Positions 36,403 through 47,433 of a stretch of DNA of 64,000 bases are shown here, piece after piece. Position numbers and translations under genes: made by a program. Positions within the stretch are counted from its first letter, which is position 1; the number at the start of each line of letters is the position of its first letter. Source of the DNA: Gigaspora margarita (Eukaryota; Glomeromycota; Glomeromycetes; Diversisporales; Gigasporaceae); contig WTPW01000562.1 in assembly GCA_009809945.1 (NCBI GenBank), positions 197,107-261,106 on the forward strand. Direction: 5' to 3'. Below the pieces are notes generated by a model that searched no databases, had not been told where the DNA came from, and was given only the letters and a program-made list of their open reading frames with translations.

Positions 36403-37821
36403 GAGGGCTTAGAGTTAATACCTCTATCCAGATATATTTTTTATATCCGGATTTATCTGGTTTTATCATAGTATATATCTGGATATAAATTTAAATCCGG
36501 ATTTATTTATATCCGGATATAAAACCACTATGTTACGTTATATCACATGACATAGTATATATCTGGATATATATATCCGGAAAGAGGTGTTAACTCTAAG
36601 AAGGCTTCTAGAAATTACATAATTTTTTGGTGGATGAGTAGGGTTTCCAAAATATCAGGTTATAATTTTGGTTAAAATTTTATAATTCTGGCCAAAAGTA
36701 TAAATTTATAAATTATTAATAACTTTTGATCTACTGGTCCAATTTAGATGATTTAACTATCAAAATACTTGTCTTGATAAGACAATTCTAACAAGCCCAA
36801 AATTACTAAAAATCTAATACAAGGTCCCAAAATTATTTAACTTTTGTGTAATTTTAATAATGATTTTTTAGAATCACTAAGTAAATTTCTTTAATATATA
36901 ATAACTTTGATCTACTAGTCTATTTTGGATAATTTAACTACCAAAATATTAGGACCCCAGACATCTTTTATATAGGTTATAACTGGATTTTGGCCAAATT
37001 TGGCCCAATTTGCTAAATATAGCAAAATACATTTTTTTAAATAACTTTTGATCTAGTAATCAGAAATGAGTGAACTTTTTTTGTTAAATGCGCTTTACTA
37101 AGGGCTTTATTTTAAAAAAAAAAGTTTATTCAAATTAGACCACTGGATGCCAAGATAATTGCCAAAAACTGTTTTTTTGCTTTTCAAATTTTAGAGATTT
37201 ATGCTAAAAAAATTAAGTATGACCTCTGTACTAGATGTCTGGAGTTCTAAAATACTTGTCTCAGTAAAACAATTCTAATAAGCCAAAATCACTAAATTCT
37301 GATCACAAGATTTCAAGATCGATAAAGATTTGTATTATTAATCAAATTGATTAAATAATTGTCTAATAATACAAATCTTTATTGATCTTAGGATCCTGTA
37401 ATTGGAATTTAGTAATTTTAGTCTTGTCAGTATTGTCTCACTGAAATGAACATTTTAGTAGTTAAATGATTCAAAATGGGCCAATAAATCAAAAGTTATT
37501 TAATATTAAAAAAATTTACTTAGTGATTCTAAAAAATCACTATTAAAATTATACAAAAGTTGAACAAACTTGGGACTCTGTAATTAAATTTTAATGATTT
37601 AGAGCTTGTTAAAATTGTTCTATTGAAATGAGCATTTTGGTAGTTAAATCATACAAAATGGACTAATAGATCAAAAGTTATTATCAATTTCAAAATTGAA
37701 ATATATGAATAATTTTTAAAAATATAAAATTTGATTGGCTAATAGAGTATCAGGTATGGGTAGGTAGGGTAAATTTTTGAAATTTAATAGTAACAAAAAT
37801 TTTGTAATTTTTGGAAGCTCT
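36403..37821. mobile_element. Harbinger-like element H-1 (TTA target)
   Basis: Left end GAGGGCT (36403-36409), continued after the nested hAT MITE by TCTAGAAATTACATAATTTT; right end ACAAAAATTTTGTAATTTTT then GGAAGCTCT. TTA flanks both sides (36400-36402 and 37822-37824). The arms carry a mirrored series of GATCTACTGGTCCAATTTAG and GATAAGACAATTCTAACAAG blocks. Its relative at 51643-53274 has the same ends and target, supporting a PIF/Harbinger type. No transposase. Confidence 0.75.
36410..36598. mobile_element. hAT-type MITE with TATCCGGATA arrays, 189 bp
   Basis: Ends TAGAGTTAATACCTCTATCC and (complement) TAGAGTTAACACCTCTTTCC, flanked by AGAGGGCT and AGAAGGCT (7 of 8 match). The interior is mostly TATCCGGATATA words. 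It sits 7 bp inside the left end of the Harbinger-like element. Confidence 0.85.
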
Positions 37822-37869
37822 TTAGCATTAATAATTTTTTATAGCTAAAACAAAAATATGTTTTAAAGA

Positions 37870-38757
37870 GATAGGGTAGAGACATTTATTACCTGATATT
37901 TTAGGAGGGGAGGGGTCAGAGGAATTGTTAGGTACTATATAATATAGTATTATTAGCCAATCAAAATTGCCAATTTGGATTGAGAAATTGCTTAACTAAA
38001 CTCAAGCTCAATTATGGTTTGGTCCAGGTCTGGTCTGAAGTCTACAAACTGGTCTAAGTTTAAATATATTTATATATATTTTTTGGTGCTGAACAAGTTT
38101 GCTTAGTGTATGAAGTTAGAATTAATTAGTAAAATTTCATAAATTATAAGATTTTATAAAATTTTATTAATAAAACTCTATAAAATCTTATAATTAACAA
38201 ATTTTTTATCAATTAATCCTAACTTTATGCACTAAGTAAACTTGTTCAACTTCTAAAATATATGAAATTGGCATAATTATTTTTATATTGCTGGAAATTT
38301 AGAGAATAGATGCATCATTTTTGATTTTTGATCAAAAAAGTCAAATTTAAGCATTGTTTCTTCAAATTTTATGTAAAATAAAAAAAAATACTATTAATTT
38401 AATGTATTTTCAGATGCTAAACAAGTTTACTTAGTGCATTAAGTTAGAATTAATTAGTAAAATTTTGTGAATAACAAGATTTATAGAATTTTATTAATAA
38501 AATTCTATAAAATCTTATTATTCGCAAAATTTTACTAATTAATTCTAAATTAATGCACTAAGTAAACTTGTTTAACACTTAAAAATACATTAAATCAGCA
38601 GTATTGTTTTTATTTTACATAAAATTTGGAGAAACAATGCTTAAATTTGACTTTTTTGATCAAAAATCCAAAATTATGTATCTATTCTCTAAATTTCAAG
38701 TAAAATAAAAAGAATTTAACTAATTTTAACACCTGGTTAAAATTATAAATTTTACCC
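37870..38757. mobile_element. Palindromic element P1 with two tandem hairpins
   Basis: Left GGGTAGAGACATTTATTACC, right GGTTAAAATTATAAATTTTA then CCCC. It contains two hairpins (38095-38250, 38412-38575) built from ACAAGTTTACTTAGTGCAT and its complement. The sequence 38280-38700 is itself one long imperfect palindrome. P2 at 46875-49137 has the same plan. Edges are approximate. Confidence 0.6.
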
Positions 38758-38798
38758 CTTTATTTTTATAAAAGTTTTTTATATAAAAAGTATTCTTT

Positions 38799-38812
38799 AA
38801 AGATTAGGGTTA
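38799..38812 (+). repeat. LINE target-site duplication, left copy
   Basis: AAAGATTAGGGTTA, identical to 46667-46680. Beyond the right copy the target continues GGGTATAGG, so the original target contained TTAGGGTTAGGG. Confidence 0.92.
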
Positions 38813-39109
38813 ATACAAAAAAAAAACTCTTTCCGGTTACATTGAAAATCACAACAAAAATTGGAAAGAAATAAACAAATACACAATATCGTCACAATAA
38901 CACTAGTTGATACATAACTAATTAATTAACTAACTATATCCCCTATCTTCAGCTGTACGGAAACCACCATTAAGAGGAACTGGAAAGCAGCCCTATTCAC
39001 CCTGTCAGCTTTTCATAGACTAAAGCCTTCCCTTTGGGGAAAGGAAACACAGCTCCGTAAAGGGTTGATACACATAGACAAAACCCAACTGATACATAAC
39101 AATAGCGAA

Positions 39110-41444
39110 ATGCCAAAACATAAGAAGAAGGCCAAACACGGACATCAATTAACATCTCAAGACACTACGTCCAACCACCACACTACTATACCCGCTAAAA
39201 AAATAAACTTGGACGCCTCTATTCAAAAAAATTTACTAGAAAGTGGCAATCCCAGCTCACCCCCAACAAATTCAGTAATGACGTTATCACAACAAAACAC
39301 AACTATAGTTCAGGAAACTCCCACGACCATGGACATCACACAGCCGGATAAAGAACACACAACAACAAATCAGGAAATTCCCACGATCATGGACAACAAT
39401 CAACTGGATTTGGACGACAATCAACCGGATACTCCCACGGGTACAAATTATACTGGATCGGGAACACAGAACCCATACCCAACTGACCAAAATAATCATA
39501 CCTCGGCCCAATCCACAACACCAATGGACACAGAAATGATGACCCCTCTAGCCGACCTACCCACTAGATCGGAGATTGCCAGAGAGAATGCTCTGACCCC
39601 ACAACCTACTCCGGATACATCGATGCCCCATACAGATGAAACTGATAGCCAGGATGGAAGCGTAATGGACACTGACTCTAACCATACAATACAAAATGAA
39701 GACATACCGGACAAGGGGAAACAACCCAGCTACAGCCAAGTTGTCTCAGGAAAAAAAATGACAAGAGTAACTAGAACACCGAACCCGTTCAAGCTAAAAA
39801 GAGAAGTAAAATGGACCAAACAATTTAACTCCGCTTTAGCAAAATTAAGAAAAGCTCAATTACCTAAGTTCGATACAAAAACTTGAAATCGCAACAAAAT
39901 CAGAGGAAGCCTGCCCACCAAGGAAGGACTACTAGAATTTATCAAATACAAACTAAATACGCTCCCTCCCTCTCACTCGATTCCACCTGCGATCTCGATG
40001 AAGTTCAAACACAAAGACACAGCATTTTTCCGTAGCTTTACCCGCACGAATGCGAATAGATCCCAACACCAAATCGAATTTAATAACTTATTCATACAAG
40101 CCCTTGACTCCTATAAAAAGCAACACAATGTTCTTGCTACCAACAAACATAATAGAAACCAGATATTCGAACTTGTGCGTGCAAAATTGGTGATTGATTA
40201 TCTTACAAATCTAAACATCTTTGAATTAGACGCCTGAGAAATTACTAGATATGTTCTATACCTATCAAATTTTGCAAAAATCAATATAGAAATGAGCTTT
40301 GATGAAATTCGCCTAATTGTATCTGAAGCTTTTANNGATACAAAAGTTGAACTCCCAGAAAACTACACTNCAATGCATCAGGAAATNCGCGNAGCACTTC
40401 CTTTTAACCTACNAATAGAGAATCNTCAATACCTTGGCTCAAGTATTAAAATCCTNAGAAGGGTTTTTAAATTCGATGTCCTCCCAGACTGCTATATTGC
40501 TGANTCCNGAGTCNCCCTTCCTGCCTCATGNTCCGATCTGAATGACACATTAAAAAAAATGTTTCCAATCACCAAAGTGGAACACCTGAAAGACCTATCT
40601 GAATATAGACGTACACTTCAGAAATACTATACCTTCACGAGAATTCCGGATAGTTACTTTCAATTACCCACACCTAANCCACCACTCCCTTTTACCCCAC
40701 AGGAACTAACCCCGAGATTGAAAGAACAATTCCTATTCCTCCCTAGGAATGCGGAAGACTTTAAAGAGCACGTGAGAGCACTCAGAGCAGTCTATAAATT
40801 CAATAGACTACTAAACGACTACTTAATTCCTCGCAAACGCCTCCCTGACAATCCGCTTGACTTGGGATGGAAAGGCACCACCTTCCCTATGACCACAAAG
40901 GAAGAGGTCAATGACTTCCTGGAAGCAATCCCACACTATTACAACCTACCAGAACCCTTGCCTCTAGCATATGCCAACTTCAATTATACCTACAAACCTA
41001 TCTTACCGGAACAAGTGAACGAGGTAGTCCTAGTAAACATAACAACTCTAATTAAAAATAGAAAGGAATTATCGATAGCAGCTCAGGCCCTACGCGAGCA
41101 CTACTACTTCCACAAGATTCCTGAATCTTGGATCGAAATTGAAACAACTGAACCAACGACAAAATTAACTAGGACGGAAATCCATATCTACCTTCTACCC
41201 AAAAAGAGCTTGAGCAAAGCCTAAAGGATAGAAACATCACAGACATAGAGATACCAATTAAAAACATCAAAAGATTGAAAGCACAGTAGATCAACTTCAT
41301 GAGAAGTTTATATTTGCAAACACGCCCAGCTACTTGTTTGACCACCTCGAAGACCTACTACAACCTGGGTTCGACCTATTTGAGGAAATGCCCCCCAACC
41401 AAAAAAACAACAAATATCAAAGACGTAGACATATGCATGAATGA
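39110..41444 (+). pseudogene. LINE ORF1: tandem repeats of about 50 residues, lightly broken
   Basis: The first ATG is at 39110 (MPKHKKKAKHGHQ). Residues 1-about 225 are low-complexity, rich in T, N, P, Q and S. A basic stretch follows (TRVTRTPNPFKLKREVKW), then a helical region. From about 40290 the protein consists of repeats of about 50 residues with a core L..YR.TLQKYYTFTRIPDSYFQLP; at least four and perhaps six copies can be recognised (LRAVYKFNRLLNDYLIP, LREHYYFHKIPESWIEI and others). Reading stays in one frame from 39110 to about 41200 except for TGA at 39884 and 40235, each followed by clearly continuing sequence. Near 41200 and again near 41290 the frame changes, and the last frame ends at the TGA of 41442-41444. 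No known ORF1 domain was recognised. Confidence 0.75.
41441..41444 (+). promoter_or_regulatory. ATGA overlap of ORF1 stop and ORF2 start
   Basis: The last ORF1 frame ends TGA at 41442-41444 and the first ORF2 ATG is 41441-41443, giving ATGA. In several LINE families ORF2 is translated by termination-reinitiation at such overlaps; that use here is inference. Confidence 0.7.
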
Positions 41445-44400
41445 ACAAACAACCACCAACCCAAAAATTAATGGTTGAACCAACAAAAGGCAAAAGTTCA
41501 TCCTCGATGACTACAAGAATTTCACCTGACAATAATAATAACCCTATTGATACATCAATTACTTTAGACNCTAATCCTCCAACAATAAGCAAACAACTTG
41601 TAATAGATCAAAATGAGATTAATATTGCCANCCACAANATTAGAGGCATGTCCAAGCTTGGAAAAATACACGACTGGATTGACTATTGCATAGAATCCAA
41701 CCTTCATATAATTGCTCTAACAGAAACNAAATTGACTACCACCAGAACAACTAATCTAACTAACCCGCTATATTCTTTCTTTACCTCTAACTTTGAGACA
41801 CAGAACCTACCCCACAGTGGACCCAGTCTTGGTGCTGCACTGATGGTCTGTAACCAACTCCAACCATACATACATAATATTCAAACCCTACCAGGCACCG
41901 TAATATACATCGACTTTTACTTTCTGAATAACAAGACACGAATAATATCTACGTACCTGCCATTGGCCAATAACCACCACCAACTTAACAAGCTAACTCA
42001 AGAAAAATCCTTCAGATGGTTCCTAGAGGCAAAAAACAAAAACTGGAATGTGTTTCTTTTGGGAGACCTAAACGCAAACCTACTTCGAGATAAAAGACTC
42101 CCCCTCTTCAAAAACCTGCTGGCCACTAACACCCTTAGCCTCTTATCATTCTACGATATCACCGAACCAACTTGGACAAGCTCTACTGCCAGTAGCCAAA
42201 TAGATGATATTTGGATCCCCTCAGAAATGTCCCAAAAAATAGGCAAACCAACAATCACTGATGCTAGCTTTATCACAGACAGTGACCACAAAATCATCTC
42301 AACTACTTGGCACATAGGGATTTACAAACAACACACCCCTCGTAATAAAAAGCGAAAAAGAAAGATTTATCATTATGCTAAGATGACAAAAGAAAATTGG
42401 GAGAACTTTACAACTGATGTTGACATGGCCTTTAAAGATGATCAAAGCGCAGATAACTCGACTTGGAACTTGCACGAGCTAAACAAAGCCTGGCACACCT
42501 GGTCTGCCACAGTGAAAAGAATAATCAACAAACACATCCCATATACTTATATCAGCCCTAAAAATTTTAACTCCTTGTCACTTAAAGCTACCCACCTCCA
42601 TCTGGCGCTAAAAGCTATTAACCGATACCTCAGACTCCTAACTATGAAACCTCCTGACATCTCATTGGAAAAATGCAACAAATTCTTACATACGACCTCG
42701 ACCCTCGCTAAACTTGAAATCACGCCCCTTTCCCAATCAAACATTGACTTTCCTTCTGCAACAATTTCTCAACTACAACAAATCAAACACACAATTTGGA
42801 CAGCACGTAACCTGGAGAAGCTCCAAGAACAATCCAATAGAATTCAACATTTTGTTAATTGACGTTATAATGATTTTAAAGAAAATACCAGTAGAATGAT
42901 AGATAGCATTCTCAAACGTAGACCAGACCCTGTGCGCACTAACAAAATAATCCTCCCAGATCAGGTCTTAACGGACAGATCTGAAATTAAGACACACATA
43001 CGATCACACTTTATGTCATGGACCAGAAATAACCCACCCGACTCCACACATGAACAAGAATGGGAAGAGGCCTACCTCTCAATAGACAAAATTGACCCTA
43101 AAATTTATGAACCATTAACCCGGCCGATTACAATGACAGAACTACAAGAGACTATTAACAAAACACCAATAAACAAAGCCACTGGACCACTTGCTATCAC
43201 AAATGAGATCCTTCAACACCTCCCACAATCGGCAATAACCATACTACTAAAAATCTTTAATCATTGCATTACTTTGAGTGAGACACCAAAACAATGGCTA
43301 CGGGCAAACATCTGGCCCATCCCAAAAAAACAAAAATACAGATATGATCTCAGCACAACACGTCCCATAACTCTCATAGACCATACGCGCAAATGCTTTA
43401 CCAAGATTCTGACTTCGAGAATGACCCATATCATAATGAAAAATAATATACTCTCACCACACAATTACGCTGCTTTCCCGCACCAATTAACTATCCAACC
43501 CGTAGCACAGTTTACACAAATCCTAGAAGACACCCTAGTATGCCATAAAGAAATCTGGGCATTATCACAAGACATATCGAAAGCATTCGACTCTGTCCAT
43601 ATTAACACACTATCAAAAGCACTCCGCCGCATAAAAATCTCTGATACTATAATAAACCTTCTCACCTATCTACTATCAAATCGAACAAATCAAGTCATTA
43701 CCGACCTAGGCTTCACTGACCCCTATCCGGTACAGGATGGGATTGACCAAGGAGAGACCTTTTCTCCGTTGCTATGGAAAGTCTATTATGATCCCCTCAT
43801 TTCAACAATACAAAAAGAATTTACTGGATATACTTGTTGTATCCCCACCAATCCGCCCAAACAAATCAACACCTCTGTAATGGCCTATATGGACGATGCC
43901 CTTTGGGTCGCCTCGGACTGTCAAACCCTAATTAATATATTACACAGGGCTACTAGCTTCTACAAGCTAAATAACATAAAGGTTAACCCACTCAAATCCT
44001 TTCTGATCACTAACTCGCACACCTCAACAAAATCAGTCCATTTTGATAGGGTAGAAATTGAAGCCCTACCCTACAACACCCCGTTGAGATATCTTGAAAC
44101 TTGGTTCTCTGTAAACAGAACGCCCAACCAAATTCAAAAAATAATAATCTCTGAAATCAAGACTAACCTTAAAAAACTACAGTTTGCAAAAATTATGGAG
44201 AAACAGGCAGCTTACATTTACAACCATGTTATTCTACCACGTTTTCAATACCGCATATTATCTTCCTACCTAAACGACCACCAGCTTAAAACAATTAACA
44301 AGGCCATAATACAAATAACAAAACAAAAAGCGAAACTAGCTAAAGGGGTCCCAAACTCCTTCATGAATTGCTCTGAAATATACGCCATATCAGACATCGC

Positions 44401-46504
44401 CCAATCACAACTAACAACCCTCTCCACCAACCTTCTCCGAGGACTAAATCATATTTCCTTTGATAATTCATACCTAAAATTACGGCTCCAAGAGATACAA
44501 GATGCGGCATACATGGAAACATCTATACTAGAAGAGAAACCCATACTCCCCACCACAGAGAACCTTACTTATACTAGTCAAGCAATCCTTGCTATCCACA
44601 AACTAAACATAAAGTTTGCTAAACCACTGAATGCCTGGCCAGTTGCCACGAAACTTCTTGGCACATCTATCAATCAACTCCTTCTCACTCACCCCCGCAG
44701 TGTATACTTCAAAGACAAACTCAACCAACATCACGTTAATTGTATCGAACAATTTCTAGACCTTTCAAACACAAAACTAATTGAATGGAAAAACTTTCAC
44801 CACAACATTAAAAAAATTCCTCGTGGTAGGAAGCCCAAATGGTTCCAAATTATACAAGATCTCATAGCCGCTACCACTTCCCCATCTCTAGAATTAATTA
44901 GCCCAAATCCTTTTATTACTCCTCGTTGGTCCCCAAAAAGAAAAGGATGGATAATCAACCATAAGGCAGAGGTGGCCAAAATATACAACTGTACCAACAC
45001 AGCGCTAATTGGTAAACATTATCTTTACCAGGATAATAACACTACCGTCAGAGCTTGTCATGGCTGTGTACGCTCTGACAAAAGCATAAAACATAGTTCC
45101 TGCTACATATACCTAGAACCTGAATATATTTACAACATTCAAATCAATTGCAAACTTCATATACACGCAAACATCCAAGACATTAAACACTCACTTCGAC
45201 AATTACAATATAAGAAAGCAAGCACTAAACCACCGCTCCACTTTCCAAGACCCACCAATAACACTATGGGAATCCCTCGCTCGTCGAACTTTAAAAAGAA
45301 AAACCTAGCTATATCCCTCACTACTAAGCAGAGAAACATATCTGGTCAAACTACTATAGTAGCAACCTGTATAGTGGCGCCAAACGGATATACTACAAGC
45401 TGTTACTGCACACACTGGCCCACAAAAATTACCACNCTTATTACATTACTAATCTTTATTCTCTCATCCACAGACAATCGAGCAAAAATATCAATAACCA
45501 CTAATAATTCTCTCCTTCAATCAATACTTTCACAAACCACTAACAATCACTTCCTACAAAACCAACGTTTGGACCAAATGCAATGGCCTCTCTTGCAACA
45601 CACAGCAAAATCAATAATAGGAGACCGAGAGCTAAACATCTCCTTTGACAAAGGAATAAAAATTGAGGACCCAAACACACCATTTTTCCTGAATCTAACA
45701 CCCCACAACTTTCTACATAACCGATACACACCACTCCTAAACTCGATACCAACACAACAACTCCTTAAAACAACACTGAAGCAAATACATAAAATTACTA
45801 ACCTACTCCGCTGGCAAAACCAACACAGAATCAGCCTATGGAAGAACAGACTACCTGATATTGACTGGGACGCCACCCTATCTACTCTATCTTATAACGA
45901 CAAACCAAAAGCACTATATACGAATCCAAACAGATCTAATCTAAAGAACTTCAAAGTGAAATTAATCGCCGAAGAACTACCGACCTTCCTTCTCCTACAC
46001 TTCTGTAACCCCATAAAATACCCGAACTACCTATGCCCCAGATGTTACTCAGCTCCAGAGGATTACGCCCATCTACTAACTTGCATTTCAAACCCCTTCT
46101 TCTTCAAAATAGAATTAACAAGAATATTAAATAGAATAGCAGACAAAGAAGAACAACCACTCAACAACCCACATCTATTCGTACAATCATACTACGACCT
46201 CCATATAACCCAACAAGTCCCTATCGGCCTAATAACGGAAAGAACTATGGCTCCTTTTACAACCGAACATCTTAAGAAAAAGATAACCCCACAACTACAC
46301 CATAACATCGCCGAATTCATATACAAAGAGATATGGCTCCCATCTCGAATGTCACGATACTCAGACGTCATGCCCATACTACCAACCATCACAATACTGC
46401 AACTCGAAAAAATATCTCCTCTCTCCCAACTACAACTCAGAACAGCTATAAATAAGGTTATCCTTACGAACGACTGTTCACCTAATAACATTCTCAAAAT
46501 CTAG
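41441..46504 (+). pseudogene. LINE ORF2: APE endonuclease, reverse transcriptase, RNase H-like relic, zinc knuckles (one in-frame TGA)
   Basis: 1687 codons in one frame, interrupted only by TGA at 42860-42862 (codon 474); the sequence between it and the next ATG still reads RYNDFKENTSR in frame. Endonuclease: H-x-IRG, ALTE-KL, GDLN (about residue 208), SQIDDIW (about 252), SDHKII (about 281). RT: RPITLIDHTRK (about 640), QDISKAFDS (about 710), QGETFSPLLW (about 770), YMDD at 43886-43897 (residues 816-819). After the RT come CHGC with a downstream H and C (about 1206), a region aligned with an RNase H fold but with TTNNS where YTDS is expected, and a terminal C-x2-C-x8-H-x3-C knuckle starting at residue 1532. 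It ends at TAG. The role is target nicking and target-primed reverse transcription. Confidence 0.92.
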
Positions 46505-46609
46505 AGGTCTACGACCATTCTAGTAAAGAATTAGGTCGAGAGTAAAGCAGCTCTTACCTCTACTCACAATAGATTAGTAATTTCTACATGTAAATAAATA
46601 TGTATAATC

Positions 46610-46650
46610 TACAAAATCTAATAAAGTAATAGAGGATAGACCTCTCTTTA
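46610..46650 (+). promoter_or_regulatory. LINE 3'-terminal AATAAAG and AGAGG-CCTCT hairpin
   Basis: AATAAAG at 46620-46626, then AGAGG / ATAGA / CCTCT (46631-46645), a perfect 5-bp stem with a 5-base loop, then CTTTA and the A-run. The position and spacing are shared with the old LINE at 311-345. Confidence 0.6.
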
Positions 46651-46680
46651 AAAAAAAAAAAAAAAAAAAGATTAGGGTTA

Positions 46681-46874
46681 GGGTATAGGTTATATTAAGT
46701 TAAAGAGTGGGTTATTTATATGCAAAATTAGATGCTAAAAACTTTTACTTAATAGCCCAAAGCTAGTTTTTGTAATAAAATTTTGTGATATTGATAATTT
46801 TTTGTTTTTTTTTCTAAGTTTTCTTAAATTTTCTTTATTTTGTTACACAAGATCCTGCGACCTAATTAGTAAAT
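46681..46874. other. Remnant of the repeated GGGTTAGGG...GATCCTG segment
   Basis: Continuation of the LINE target. It begins GGGTATAGG and ends GTTACACAAGATCCTGCGAC then CTAATTAG, resembling the segments at 14440-14610, 32780-32990 and 34610-34850. Confidence 0.45.
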
Positions 46875-47433
46875 TATAGGGTGGTTAACATCACCAGGGG
46901 GGCAAATTAGCAACACTCAAATAAAAATATTTATGCAAATTTCATGTATTTTTAGATATTGACAAGTTTACTTAGTGCATAACATTAGAATTAATTAATA
47001 AAAATTTGTGAATTATAAGATTTTATAGAATTTTATTAATAAAATTCTATAAAACCTTATGATTCACAAGATTTCACTATTTAATCCTAACTTAATGCAC
47101 TAAGTAAACTTATTCAGTACTTAAAAATATATTAAATTGGCAAAATTGTTTTTATTTTACATAAAATTTAGAAAAAAGATGCTTAAATTTGACTTTTTGA
47201 TCAAAAATCAAAAACTATGTATCTAATATCTAAATTTTAAGTAAAAAAAAAATTTCTGCTAATTTGATGTATTTTTGGACGTGGAACAAGCTTACTTGGT
47301 GCATAAAGTTAAAATTAATTAATAAAAATTTGTTAATTATAAGACTTTATAGAATTTTAATAAAAATTCTATAAAATCTTATAATTTACAAAATTTTACT
47401 AATTAATTTTGACTTCATACACTGAATAAACTT

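Larger units (their letters stand above)
38813..46666 (+). mobile_element. Nearly intact LINE, plus strand, with 14-bp target duplication
   Basis: A 7.85-kb non-LTR retrotransposon: 5' UTR (38813-39109), ORF1, ORF2 with APE endonuclease and RT, a short 3' UTR and an A-run (about 46650-46669). The 14-bp target duplication AAAGATTAGGGTTA is at 38799-38812 and 46667-46680. The element is less AT-rich than its surroundings and its coding strand is rich in A and C. Single ambiguous bases concentrate in it, as expected if several near-identical copies confused the assembly. Decay is light: one TGA in ORF2; two TGA codons and two frame changes in ORF1. It therefore looks much younger than the minus-strand copy at 288-11810. 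Confidence 0.95.

Noticed and set aside
44797-46497. Several minus-strand open frames
   Set aside because: All lie antisense to the intact LINE ORF2, with no domain of their own.
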